Source of the DNA: Pseudobdellovibrionaceae bacterium | Lineage (GTDB): Bacteria > Bdellovibrionota > Bdellovibrionia > Bdellovibrionales > Bdellovibrionaceae | DNA: 33,379 nt | Assembly (NCBI GenBank): GCA_021731025.1 | Contig: JAKFYD010000031.1 | Location: 1 to 33,379, forward strand | Direction: 5' to 3' | Part shown: one piece after another, positions 1-8,403 of the stretch | Layout: each line of letters starts with the position of its first letter | Numbering within the stretch: the first letter of the stretch is position 1 | Position numbers and translations under genes: made by a program | Notes under the pieces: generated by a model | What the model was told of the DNA's origin: nothing | What the model saw: the letters and a program-made list of their open reading frames with translations, nothing else | Database searches by the model: none

Positions 1-212
1 GGCCAACTGTATTTTAGGAAGCGACTGTCGTCTGACCACAGTGCAACCATAAAAATGACGACCAAGGGATACATGCAAATTCTCTGATACCAACAGAGCG
101 TGCAAGGTGGATACCTCAGAACTTCACCAAAGTAGAGACTTCCCAATGTAGCGGCCAAAGCGATAATAAATGAGAGTTGGAGAGCGAATTGTTTTAATGT
201 GGCTTTATTCAT
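1..212 (-). CDS. bdbC: Disulfide bond formation protein, DsbB/BdbC family (partial, C-terminus off window)
   Basis: The reverse strand reads open from an ATG at 212 to the window edge, giving about 70 N-terminal residues. The family is an inner-membrane quinone-dependent oxidase that re-oxidises a DsbA-like thiol oxidase. What is seen is a first hydrophobic segment (about residues 9-24) followed by a PPCTLCWYQRICMYPLVV block. Its CxxC pair sits just before the second membrane segment, which is the hallmark of BdbC-type proteins. The start is supported by an AAGGTG ribosome-binding site a few bases upstream. The rest of the gene and any DsbA partner lie to the left of the window. Identification rests on this one strong motif. 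Confidence 0.85.
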   Translation of the reverse strand, partial: MNKATLKQFALQLSFIIALAATLGSLYFGEVLRYPPCTLCWYQRICMYPLVVIFMVALWSDDSRFLKYSW

Positions 213-467
213 TCTTCACCTTTTGGAATCGACTTTTAAAGGGAACAAAATTACAGGCAGCAAGCTCAACACGTGACAGGCAGGAAATATGTACAACTAA
301 CGTGACAAACCCAGAAATTTCCATCATCTGCGCAACAGGAATAGAATCTGAAGAGAGTTTGTTAGCGGGCTCCGAGTGTCAGGAAGAACTTAATGTTGAT
401 GATTTTCTTTCTTTTCATGCTTTTCATGTTCGCTATAAGCCGCATAGCAAATACAGTTAGTTTCATT
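213..467. other. Short gap with no convincing gene
   Basis: Between the disulfide-oxidase start and the stop of the small lipoprotein gene I see no well-supported gene. Two reverse-strand reading frames (34 codons at 362-466, and about 38 codons ending at 205-207 and overlapping the oxidase start) lack good ribosome-binding sites and recognisable features. No clear terminator was seen. Confidence 0.5.
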
Positions 468-818
468 CTATATCTTTTCAAACAACATTGTAGACTCTAT
501 TGTAATTCCCGAATCTGGTTGAACTATTGCAGAATCATGATCCAAAACTTTGATTACAGACGCCTCACCTACTTTTTTGTTCGAACAAGTTTGCATTTTT
601 CCTCGGGGGCGGTGACCAGCACGTCTTGGTTTACAAACTTTACGAAAGATACTTATCCTGTCACCTTCTTTGACTTCTGAGGAACCTATTTTCACCTGTA
701 CCCCCTCTGGGATTTTATCAGCGGGCTGAAGATTCTCGATAGAATGTCGGTGGAATGCAGAACAACTAAATTGCAGCGCGGCCAGTATTATAATGGGTAG
801 AGTTAATTTTCTCTTCAC
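468..818 (-). CDS. Small predicted lipoprotein at the end of the efflux operon
   Basis: The product is 116 residues when started at the GTG at 818. That codon is preceded by AAGGAG eight bases upstream, and translation from it gives a signal sequence followed by a lipobox-like LQFSC near residue 17. A longer frame opening with TTG at 884 overlaps the pump gene's stop, but it would place an unlikely hydrophilic extension ahead of the signal peptide. The mature part has a basic, Cys-containing central patch (KVCKPRRAGHRPRGK) and looks beta-rich. I do not recognise the family. It is the last gene of the leftward metal-efflux operon, so a role at the outer membrane in the same process is plausible but not shown. 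Confidence 0.7.
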   Translation of the reverse strand: MKRKLTLPIIILAALQFSCSAFHRHSIENLQPADKIPEGVQVKIGSSEVKEGDRISIFRKVCKPRRAGHRPRGKMQTCSNKKVGEASVIKVLDHDSAIVQPDSGITIESTMLFEKI

Positions 819-880
819 TTTCAAGTCTCCTTCATGTTTAGTAACTGGCCAATTCATTAAATTAAATCGTTCATATTCCT

Positions 881-3800
881 TCAATGAGCCACTCGTCCCT
901 TAAATCTGTTTTCAAAAATCGAATATAATACTGGAAGTACAATTAAAGTCAGAATGGTCGATGATACAATTCCCCCAATCACAACCGAAGCTAAAGGTCT
1001 TTGTACCTCAGCACCTACACCTTGAGACATCATCATCGGTAGAAATCCAAATATGGCTACTAAGGCGGTCATAAGAACCGGCCGTAGTCGGATCAGCGTT
1101 CCGGTTACTACTAAGTCTTTTCCCGTATAACCTTCTAGTTTTAATTGATTGAAATAGTTAACAAGCACAACACCATTTAAAACAGCAATACCTGATAAGG
1201 CAATAAAGCCAACTCCTGCTGAAATACTAAACGGCAATCCATTGAGCATGAGACTGATGACACCACCAACTAGAGCGAAAGGCACACAGCAAAAAATCAA
1301 TGCTGTTTGTCCTACACTGCCAAAAGCCGCATAGATCATAATTAAGACAATTATGAGCGCCACGGGTGTAAGAATTAATAACCTTTGCCGTGCTTCCTGA
1401 AGATTTTTAAAGTTCCCGCCCCATTGTAGGTAATAGCCCTCGGGAATCTTAATTTTTTCTTGTACAACTTTTTGCGCCTCGTTCACGAAACTTTCGGTGT
1501 CCCTGCCTCGTAAATTTATTAATACCGCAGACCTTCGATTTGAGTCTTCACGAGAGATCGAACTGTAGGTTTCCGAAAATTTAATGTTGGATAAGGTAGA
1601 TAGTGGCGTTGTCGTATTTGACCCTATCCCTACAGGCAAATCCCTTATTGTATCAAGGTCAGATCGATCGGATTCCGAAAGCCTGACCACGATAGGGAAT
1701 TTTCTATCTCCTTCAAAGAGTTGTCCTGCCTCTTGTCCTCCAAGGGCAATTGAAATGGTATCTAAAACATCTGAGACTTTCGCTCCATACTTATGAAGAG
1801 CCGCATTTTGTGGTTCAATTCTTAAAACGGGGCTTGTTCCAGCTAAATCTTCCTCGACGTCTCCTGCACCTTTAACTTTAGAGACGACTTCTTTAATCTT
1901 TTTAGCCAAATCCATATTCATCTTAAGATCAGGTCCAAATATTTTTACAGAGACGTCAGCACGTGTTCCTTCTAAAAGTTCATTAAACCGCATTTGAATG
2001 GGCTGAGATGCTAAGTAATTCTGTCCAGGCACTTCACGTTCAAGTTTCGCAATAATAGCATTCACAAGGGATTGAAAATTATGTCTTCCATTTTCATGAC
2101 GTGGCCATTCGTCCCGATCTTTAAGCATGATGTAAGTATCAGAAATATTCACTCCCATTGGGTCTGTGGCGACTTCACTTGTTCCTATTCTTGAAAAAAC
2201 ATGTGTTACCTCGGGAAAGGCTTGAATAATTTTATCTGCCTTCATTTGAAAAGCTAAAGATTGATCCAGACTGATGTTCACAGGTCGAATCATATGAAAA
2301 GCAAATGACCCTTCGCTCAATTGAGGCAGAAATTCAGCACCACGAGTAGCAAATAAAATGACACCAATGATGACTGCCACAAGCGAAGCAATAATCGTAC
2401 CTTTTTTGTGAACGAATGTAAGGTTCAATAAAGGTTTGTAAACATTTCGAATCCACTCCATAAAACGTGGTTCTTTATCCTCGGCGTTTCCTGACAAAAT
2501 AAGTGATGCAAGCGCTGGAGCAGTCGTAAATGAAATGACCAGTGCCGAAATTACAGCAATAGCAAATGTAGCAGCCATAGGCCTGAACATTTTGCCTTCT
2601 ACGCCGACCAGGGCAAAAATAGGTAAGAATACAACGACTACGATCAGCTCACCGAATCCAGCTGCAACTCGCACTTCAACCGTTGCGTTATATACTGCCT
2701 CTTGTATTTCTTGTCGTGAAAGTCTTCTTCCAAATTTCTTTGTTTTTTCATGAATAAATCGAACACAATTATCGATCAGAATTACAGTTCCATCGACAAT
2801 AATACCAAAATCAAGAGCTCCCAAGCTCATTAAATTTCCCGATAATCCTAAAGGTTTCATAATTAAAAATGTTGCTAGTAAACTGAGAGGAATAGTAATC
2901 GCAGTAATAATCGCAGCTCGAATATTTCCAATAAGTAAAAATAAGATGATGATGACAAGCGTAGCTCCCATCAACAGGTTGTGTTCGACAGTTCCTAATG
3001 TCGCATTCACCAAATCAGAACGATTGTAGACAGTCGTAAGAACATAACCCTTGGGAAGTGTTTTTTTAATTTCATCAAATTTTTCTTGAACTCGCGTTGC
3101 AACCGTTCTGCTGTTTTCATTGACCAACATCATCACCGTGCCAAGCACTGTTTCTTGCCCGTTAAAAGTTGCCGACCCTGTTCGCAGTTCCTTTCCAAGC
3201 GCTACTGTAGCAATATCTCCAACTCTTATGATACGAAACGAATCGAGCTGTTTAATAGGAACATTTTTAATATCTTCTTCGCTGTTAAATAATCCAATTC
3301 CTTGAATCAGAAATTGCTCAGCACTTTGCGCAACGTAACCGCCACCAACATTTTTATTCGCTTTTTCTAAAGCCTCTCCAATTTCTTCAAAATGTAGTCC
3401 ATACGACACCATTTTCTTAACATCGGGTTGCACATGAAATTGCTTTTCATAACCACCGCTACTGTTGATCTCAGCAACGCCCTCGACAGTTAATAGTCTT
3501 GGCTTTACATACCAATCCTGCAGAGCCTTTACTTCCATCAATTGTCGAAGGCGTTCCTTTTGATCAGAAGAAGGTTTCTCAACGTCCAGTATGTACTGAT
3601 AAATCTCGCCGAGTCCTGTAGACACGGGTCCCAATTTTGCTTCCGCGCCCTTTGGTAATTCTGGCAAAACTCCTTGGAGTCTTTCAGAAACCACTTGTCT
3701 CGCCCGGTAAATATCTATTTCGTCTTTAAAAACGACAGTTACCTGCGATAGTCCAAAGCGAGTGATGCTTCTCACCTGTTCAACCCCAGCTATACCACGC

Positions 3801-4018
3801 ATCGAAGATTCAACTGGAAATGTAATCGTTCTTTCAATTTCCTCTGGAGCTAAGCCTTCAATCACGGTGTTAATTTGAACTTGGTTATTAGTGATATCAG
3901 GAACCGCATCGATGGGAAGATGTTGAAACGAATATATCCCACCTAAAACTAAAAGACCCGTCATGAAAAGCACAAGACTTCGATTATAGACTGAGAAGTG
4001 AATTATTTTGTTAATCAT
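881..4018 (-). CDS. czcA: CzcA-type heavy-metal RND efflux pump
   Basis: The 1045-residue product has full family length. It is a proton-driven inner-membrane transporter that moves divalent or monovalent heavy-metal ions outward through a tripartite complex. Seen features are the N-terminal membrane helix, the conserved PIDAVPDITNNQVQI block at about residues 35-49, two large periplasmic loops, twelve predicted membrane segments in two halves, and the metal/proton signature DFGIIVDGTVILIDN at residues 403-417. This corresponds to the CzcA motif with Asp402, Asp408 and Glu415, but the third acidic residue is Asp (416) here instead of Glu. AAGGA precedes the ATG. Upstream genes in the same orientation encode the adaptor-like and channel proteins. 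Metal specificity cannot be read from the sequence with confidence. Confidence 0.95.
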   Translation of the reverse strand: MINKIIHFSVYNRSLVLFMTGLLVLGGIYSFQHLPIDAVPDITNNQVQINTVIEGLAPEEIERTITFPVESSMRGIAGVEQVRSITRFGLSQVTVVFKDEIDIYRARQVVSERLQGVLPELPKGAEAKLGPVSTGLGEIYQYILDVEKPSSDQKERLRQLMEVKALQDWYVKPRLLTVEGVAEINSSGGYEKQFHVQPDVKKMVSYGLHFEEIGEALEKANKNVGGGYVAQSAEQFLIQGIGLFNSEEDIKNVPIKQLDSFRIIRVGDIATVALGKELRTGSATFNGQETVLGTVMMLVNENSRTVATRVQEKFDEIKKTLPKGYVLTTVYNRSDLVNATLGTVEHNLLMGATLVIIILFLLIGNIRAAIITAITIPLSLLATFLIMKPLGLSGNLMSLGALDFGIIVDGTVILIDNCVRFIHEKTKKFGRRLSRQEIQEAVYNATVEVRVAAGFGELIVVVVFLPIFALVGVEGKMFRPMAATFAIAVISALVISFTTAPALASLILSGNAEDKEPRFMEWIRNVYKPLLNLTFVHKKGTIIASLVAVIIGVILFATRGAEFLPQLSEGSFAFHMIRPVNISLDQSLAFQMKADKIIQAFPEVTHVFSRIGTSEVATDPMGVNISDTYIMLKDRDEWPRHENGRHNFQSLVNAIIAKLEREVPGQNYLASQPIQMRFNELLEGTRADVSVKIFGPDLKMNMDLAKKIKEVVSKVKGAGDVEEDLAGTSPVLRIEPQNAALHKYGAKVSDVLDTISIALGGQEAGQLFEGDRKFPIVVRLSESDRSDLDTIRDLPVGIGSNTTTPLSTLSNIKFSETYSSISREDSNRRSAVLINLRGRDTESFVNEAQKVVQEKIKIPEGYYLQWGGNFKNLQEARQRLLILTPVALIIVLIMIYAAFGSVGQTALIFCCVPFALVGGVISLMLNGLPFSISAGVGFIALSGIAVLNGVVLVNYFNQLKLEGYTGKDLVVTGTLIRLRPVLMTALVAIFGFLPMMMSQGVGAEVQRPLASVVIGGIVSSTILTLIVLPVLYSIFENRFKGRVAH

Positions 4019-4056
4019 GATTTTCCTTAATAGTAGGAGATCGTCGTAAAAAATTT

Positions 4057-4620
4057 TTAGTGAGAGTGTCCTTCAGGAGCGCCACCGGAGGCTGTTATCT
4101 CTGCAATTCTTAGAAATCCAATTCCGTTAATAACAATTTCATCTCCATCTTTTAAGTCAGCAGATGTAATCTTCATCGTGGTTTGTGACTTAGAAAGAAG
4201 GTTAAAATCGATCCTCTTGAAAAATCCTTCACGAACACGAAAAAGATTAACTTCTTCTTGCGAAAGCAATCTCGCGGATAATGGCAACTCCCAGGGACCT
4301 TGAGAACTTAGCTTTTGAGTTTTTATTTCAAAGTTTTTTAAAGCTTCGGGAGATAGTTTAAAACCGGATTCTTCATTAACCTCAAGAATTCCCTTTTCAG
4401 GTCCTATCTTCGAGTTTTCTTCTTCGTGATCTTCATGCCCTTCCTCCTCTACATGATCCTTAGCACCCTCTTCATGTTCATGTTCGTGTTCTTCTTTTTT
4501 TGCATGACTATCGCTTACTTGCTGAGGTTCATTCTTTATCTGCATATTGGTTGGCAATGAAGAATCCTTTGCATGGACCAATGTTGAAAATGCAATAATG
4601 GAAAACAGTATTTTTATCAC
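4057..4620 (-). CDS. Short His-rich CzcB-like periplasmic adaptor remnant or minimal adaptor
   Basis: The product is 187 residues, about half the usual length of an RND periplasmic adaptor. It has a signal peptide (residues 1-17) and a strongly acidic, histidine-rich stretch at about residues 38-70 (HEHEHEEG, GHEDHEEE), as is common in CzcB-type proteins. Next is a segment resembling the adaptor opening (LSPEALKNFEIKT). The last 45 residues resemble the adaptor membrane-proximal end (LKDGDEIVINGIGFLRIAEI) and finish in GHSH. The lipoyl/barrel-sandwich region and coiled-coil hairpin that contact the channel are absent. The GTG start overlaps the upstream channel stop (GTGA), so translation is probably coupled. 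It could be a genuine minimal adaptor or metal-binding subunit, or the product of an internal deletion. Confidence 0.75.
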   Translation of the reverse strand: MIKILFSIIAFSTLVHAKDSSLPTNMQIKNEPQQVSDSHAKKEEHEHEHEEGAKDHVEEEGHEDHEEENSKIGPEKGILEVNEESGFKLSPEALKNFEIKTQKLSSQGPWELPLSARLLSQEEVNLFRVREGFFKRIDFNLLSKSQTTMKITSADLKDGDEIVINGIGFLRIAEITASGGAPEGHSH

Positions 4621-5843
4621 TTTGCACCCGCCTTAAAATCAGCATAAGGACCCGTTAATGAAAGTCTATTGAGCATGTCATAGTTCATGACAAATCGATA
4701 TGTGGCATCGGCATAGGACGCACGCGATTGACTCAAAGAAAGAAGGGTCGTCGAAACATCGAACAAACTAATCTTAGCGCCTAGCTGAAGTTTTTGCTTG
4801 AGCGATTCGAAGCTCTGCTCTGTTAGACTTATTCGCATTTTTAGAGAAGGATAAAGACCTGCCCCTGTATTATGAGCTTGGCTGACATTGAGTATTTGTC
4901 TCTTGATCGTTTCTTCGATCCCCTTTTTTTGTAGCTCTAGTATTTTCTTTTGAGAATTAACAATCGATATCTGTTTCCCGTTAGCAAATCCCAGCCCCTG
5001 AGAAACTGGAAGGTTATCAAAAACACCACCTGCTGTTCCTCGACTCAAAGTAGGAACACCTAAAAAAGAAAACCTGATTTCTTTTTTGATTTGAGGAAGC
5101 ACCTTTAGGAAATAAGCATACTGATTGACTTCGGGCGAATTTTTAATTGCAATCTCCTCCCATTCAGTTGGATTAATAGATGGTAGCTCGCTTTCATTTG
5201 CAAGATTTACTTGTACTAAGATTAACTGCTCGCCAACTGGAAACCCCAGAGCCTGCGCTAAGGTTCTTTTTTCAAAGTCTACAAGAAGCTTCAATTGAGT
5301 AACATCTTCTACAATTTTCAAATGCTGAATTTGAATCTCACGGGAGATATCGGCGTTTTCAAATCCTATATCGGCGCGGTCTTCGGCCATTGCACGTATT
5401 TTACTTAGTTCCTGAGCATGATTTTTTAAGGAATTATAAAGCTCTTGATCCATAAGAACTTTCAAATAAAGGCTTCTTGCTGCATAAAGTTCGTTTGCTT
5501 GCAGTGCGCGATAACCTTCTCTTTCAGCTTTATAGAGAATCTCTGTTTCTTTAAGACGAAACCAATTTGCTGGAACCAAGAATGGAGCAATATCTTGAAC
5601 AACATCAAGAAGTGCTGTCGGATCAATAAATACTCGACCTACATTCCAAAGATTTAATCTTGGAAGAAGATTAAGCCTTGCTTCATCAATTGAAAGTTTG
5701 GCTTGATAAACTTTTTCGGCATTTTGCAAGACAACTAAATTTTGCTGTTTTACTTTTTGAGTGACGTCCTGAAGTGAAATTGTCTTACCTGCGTGAGAAG
5801 CCGTAGAAATAGAAATGATAATTAAAATAATTAAATGTTTCAT
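4617..5843 (-). CDS. TolC-family outer-membrane efflux channel (second copy)
   Basis: The 408-residue product has a cleavable signal peptide (residues 1-18, ending SHA) and long amphipathic helical stretches with repeated spacing, typical of the alpha-barrel of TolC-like channels. An ALGFPVG turn between the two structural halves and a second half beginning with an IKNSPEVNQY-like segment fit the outer-membrane factor family. It would form the exit duct for the RND pump. The ATG overlaps the stop of the upstream lipoprotein gene (ATGA), and its own stop overlaps the adaptor-like gene, so it is embedded in the operon. It is odd that a second channel gene lies in the same operon. Confidence 0.85.
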   Translation of the reverse strand: MKHLIILIIISISTASHAGKTISLQDVTQKVKQQNLVVLQNAEKVYQAKLSIDEARLNLLPRLNLWNVGRVFIDPTALLDVVQDIAPFLVPANWFRLKETEILYKAEREGYRALQANELYAARSLYLKVLMDQELYNSLKNHAQELSKIRAMAEDRADIGFENADISREIQIQHLKIVEDVTQLKLLVDFEKRTLAQALGFPVGEQLILVQVNLANESELPSINPTEWEEIAIKNSPEVNQYAYFLKVLPQIKKEIRFSFLGVPTLSRGTAGGVFDNLPVSQGLGFANGKQISIVNSQKKILELQKKGIEETIKRQILNVSQAHNTGAGLYPSLKMRISLTEQSFESLKQKLQLGAKISLFDVSTTLLSLSQSRASYADATYRFVMNYDMLNRLSLTGPYADFKAGAK

Positions 5844-6490
5844 TGTTCTGACACCCTTCTTAAAACCATCAAATGTGTTTTGGCAGAAAACGCTGGACGC
5901 ATTTCTACGAATATTTCATTAATAATAGTGAGTTCTTGTGAATAAACTTTTTGAACTAAATCATGACTTTTCTGAGCGACTCCTGGCTTCTCGAGCAACA
6001 AATCATCTGTTCTTCCATTTGATTCATACAAATTAATTATATAGATAGTTGAGCAACCTTCAGAAGCCGCATTAATAATGCCTGTTTCATAACTAAGTCG
6101 GACATGACCTAAACCACATTGATCAACACCAGCACCGGTCTGTGCATTTAAGGTTGTTGTTTGAACAGTAAATGTGAGATTATTCAAATCCGCAGTGATT
6201 TCTTCAAGGGTACGAGAGCGTCCTGCGTTGTAGGGTGGAAGACTTGGAATGAGCATGATCCTTTTTTTATATTCTTTAGTACCGACAATAAACTTACCTT
6301 CATAGGTTCCACTTAAGGCTGTAAAAAGCCTTTGCTGTTTAGCTAATCTAGCTTCCATCTCAGTTGCTTTTCTTCTTAAGTTTTCATTTTCGACTTCAAC
6401 TTCTCGATTTTTAACGTCTTCCAAATTACTCGAGTCTGGCTTCGCACACGCCACTAAAAACAAAGGTAACAATAAAAATATCTTTTTCAT
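5840..6490 (-). CDS. Coiled-coil outer-membrane lipoprotein of the efflux operon
   Basis: The 216-residue product has a typical lipoprotein signal (MKKIFLLLPLFLVAC; lipobox LVAC, acylated Cys at residue 15). A charged heptad-like helix spans about residues 24-56, followed by a beta-rich domain containing two cysteines that could pair. AAGGAA lies seven bases before the ATG. I do not recognise a named family. Its position between two TolC-type channel genes, with a 4-base overlap to the downstream one, suggests an accessory role in the envelope-spanning efflux machine. That is an inference from context only. Confidence 0.7.
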   Translation of the reverse strand: MKKIFLLLPLFLVACAKPDSSNLEDVKNREVEVENENLRRKATEMEARLAKQQRLFTALSGTYEGKFIVGTKEYKKRIMLIPSLPPYNAGRSRTLEEITADLNNLTFTVQTTTLNAQTGAGVDQCGLGHVRLSYETGIINAASEGCSTIYIINLYESNGRTDDLLLEKPGVAQKSHDLVQKVYSQELTIINEIFVEMRPAFSAKTHLMVLRRVSEQ

Positions 6491-6505
6491 GTTTAGATTC
6501 CTTGG

Positions 6506-7765
6506 TTAAAGTTTCTGATTTAAAAATGTTCCGTTTAAAATATAAAGTGTCCAAAGTGCCTCAAGAGCCTTTAACTCTTCTTCGTTTCGACTTTGGGTGT
6601 AGGACAGTAACTGCCGATGAGCTTCAATGATCAATGGACCTGCAATAAGACCCTGTGCAAATAATGACTCTGCCTTTTTATGCTTACTTTCGATAATTCG
6701 CCCACTGGGGGTATTTTTTAAATTCTTAACAGATACCTCATACTGTTGCGTGAGGTTCTTTAAAATGCTCTGTTGTTTATCTAGATTCCTTTTATGAACT
6801 TTCATTGCTTTTGTAGACTGGGAAGCTTTGAGAGCTCTTTCTCCTCGATTACGATTAAAGATCGGAATGGGCATGCTGATCCCCATTCCGTAAGTTTGGT
6901 ATTGAACAGAACCATCAATGTTATTATTTGCAATGAGTGAAACTTTAAATTCGGGCCAGGCTTGCGCTTTTGCTTCTGCGAGTTGCCCAACAGACAAATC
7001 AACATCAGCTTGGGACTTAAGTAGCGATGCCGATTTATTTTCAACATCTACTTTTGGAGTCTCAGGCCATTCATTTTTAAATGTTGGTAGGTTTTTCTCT
7101 ATTGCAGTTGCTGACAAACCTGTTGAGGCAGAAAGTTCACTGAGAATTTCTCTCTTCTCTTTTTGCAGATGATTTAATCTTATTTCAAATTCGCTAACTG
7201 CAAGTTGAACTAAACTCAGAGTAATTTCCTGGTCTGGGTTAAGTCGTGGCCTTGACTGATACTTATTTTTAATTGTTCTGAACCTTTGAACAGACTCCTC
7301 TGTTTTCTCGAGTTCATCATTTAATTGTGTAAGACGATAAAGCGACTTAATACCGAGAAGTGTAACCTCTTCTAACTTTCCTAAACTTTCTGCTTTAAAG
7401 GAATCACCTAGAGCCTTTCCTATGTTACGTCGAGCGGCTCTTAAACCACCGACTTCAATAGCTTGGGATATTCTTACTTCCGTTGTATTAGCAGTTCTAC
7501 CGAGGTTTTCTCCTTTAACTGATTCAAGAGAAATTTCTGGATTATTCCAAGAGCTCCCCTGCTGAGATAAGCGGTCGGAAACCTCATTGATGACATCTTC
7601 ATTTTGCACTTCTGGATGTCGTTGCTGAAGGCATTTTAATATATCATTAGTATTTTTAGGCGCAGCACAATGAGCTGCTTCTAAAGCTACTGATCTACCA
7701 TAACTAAATAGAGAAATAGCGGTAGCTGTAAGACTAAAAATAACGAATCGTGATTTAAATTTCAT
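6506..7765 (-). CDS. czcC: CzcC-type outer-membrane metal efflux channel
   Basis: The 419-residue product has a signal peptide (about residues 1-28). The first domain contains HPEVQNEDVINEVSDRL and a WNNPEISLE strand followed by a strand reading RISQAIEVGG; both are characteristic of CzcC-like outer-membrane factors. The second half repeats the pattern (WPEFKVSLIANNN, GISMPIPIFNRNRGE). It would trimerise in the outer membrane and receive metal from the RND pump. AAAGGG lies ahead of the ATG. It is the second gene of the operon, after the CzcI-like gene. CzcC, CzcA and the short adaptor together define a heavy-metal (Czc/Cus-like) system. Confidence 0.9.
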   Translation of the reverse strand: MKFKSRFVIFSLTATAISLFSYGRSVALEAAHCAAPKNTNDILKCLQQRHPEVQNEDVINEVSDRLSQQGSSWNNPEISLESVKGENLGRTANTTEVRISQAIEVGGLRAARRNIGKALGDSFKAESLGKLEEVTLLGIKSLYRLTQLNDELEKTEESVQRFRTIKNKYQSRPRLNPDQEITLSLVQLAVSEFEIRLNHLQKEKREILSELSASTGLSATAIEKNLPTFKNEWPETPKVDVENKSASLLKSQADVDLSVGQLAEAKAQAWPEFKVSLIANNNIDGSVQYQTYGMGISMPIPIFNRNRGERALKASQSTKAMKVHKRNLDKQQSILKNLTQQYEVSVKNLKNTPSGRIIESKHKKAESLFAQGLIAGPLIIEAHRQLLSYTQSRNEEELKALEALWTLYILNGTFLNQKL

Positions 7766-7806
7766 TCAAAATTCCCTTTCAGCAAAAAATCAAAAAGTTG
7801 ATAAAC

Positions 7807-8163
7807 TTAGGATTTAAACTGAATGGGAGGAAGAATAGTCGAGTTAATATGTGGTTGTTTGTAGAAGAACCTATACTGAGCTTCTGTTAACTGCAAAACA
7901 CCTAAGGTTATGAGGGCTTGAGCAGATTGTGTGATAAAAAAATGTAAAGCTGAGCAACCTAGCTGGCATAAATCTGTATGACTAGGACTCGGGTTACTAG
8001 TGGTTTTTTGCAAGAAGTCCTGCGCAATATTAGTAATTCCAACACTCTTTTTTGCATGAAAATTTGTAGATGAATCTTCGCCTGCACAAGTTAGAGTATG
8101 GCTAACTAATGACCATGTAAAAATAAAACATATAACTAAAAATATAAACTTTTTAATTCTCAC
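7807..8163 (-). CDS. CzcI-like small periplasmic metal-resistance protein (leftward copy)
   Basis: The 118-residue product has a hydrophobic signal (about residues 5-25), a Cys/His patch HTDLCQLGCSALHF and a C-terminus ending in ILPPIQFKS. This layout (signal, central Cys/His cluster, proline-rich tail) resembles the small CzcI-type proteins that accompany czcCBA operons and are thought to modulate metal resistance in the periplasm. The protein encoded divergently at 8404-8733 shares the layout, so the two look like diverged paralogues. The start is a GTG with no visible ribosome-binding site. A possible promoter ends eight bases upstream, which would make the transcript leaderless. It heads the leftward efflux operon. 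Assignment is by pattern only. Confidence 0.6.
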   Translation of the reverse strand: MRIKKFIFLVICFIFTWSLVSHTLTCAGEDSSTNFHAKKSVGITNIAQDFLQKTTSNPSPSHTDLCQLGCSALHFFITQSAQALITLGVLQLTEAQYRFFYKQPHINSTILPPIQFKS

Positions 8164-8171
8164 GCAGTTAA

Positions 8172-8201
8172 CTAATACTCATAGTTCAATTATTCAGTCA
8201 A
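8172..8201 (-). promoter_or_regulatory. Candidate sigma-70-type promoter for the efflux operon
   Basis: On the reverse strand, TTGACT (8201-8196) and TATTAG (8177-8172) are separated by 18 bases. The predicted transcription start falls at or within a few bases of the GTG at 8163. No other promoter candidate is as good in this short leader. Assignment is by eye. Confidence 0.4.
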
Positions 8202-8245
8202 GTTCATTAAACCCAGAAGTACTACTATATATCATTGTAATCTCA

Positions 8246-8263
8246 AACTATAGTTAAGTACTT
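8246..8263. promoter_or_regulatory. Palindromes in the divergent czcI-like intergenic region
   Basis: AACTATAGTT (8246-8255) is a perfect 10-base palindrome, and AAGTACTT (8256-8263) is a perfect 8-base one directly after it. They sit midway between two divergent metal-resistance genes and just ahead of a TTGACA box at 8275-8280, a natural place for a metal-responsive repressor or MerR-type operator. No regulator gene for this operon is present in the window. Confidence 0.3.
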
Positions 8264-8403
8264 CAATCATTCTTTTGACAGCTATTACAGTAGTTTAGCA
8301 CTAATTAATATCATTGAATTTGTCGTGCGCTCTGTTTGCCTTGCAATCTTTACCAAAAGATTTACTTGTTATTAAACAGTGGTTTTGCTACCGTATCTAC
8401 AGG

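Noticed and set aside
205-320. Reverse-strand frame of about 38 codons whose stop overlaps the disulfide-oxidase start
   Set aside because: The overlap is suggestive of coupling, but there is no ribosome-binding site and no recognisable sequence; the oxidase has its own ribosome-binding site.
170-460. Forward 96-codon frame across the gap at the left end
   Set aside because: It overlaps the disulfide-oxidase gene on the other strand and has no start signal or protein-like features.
362-466. Reverse-strand 34-codon frame one base after the small lipoprotein stop
   Set aside because: No ribosome-binding site, no protein feature, and length within chance expectation.
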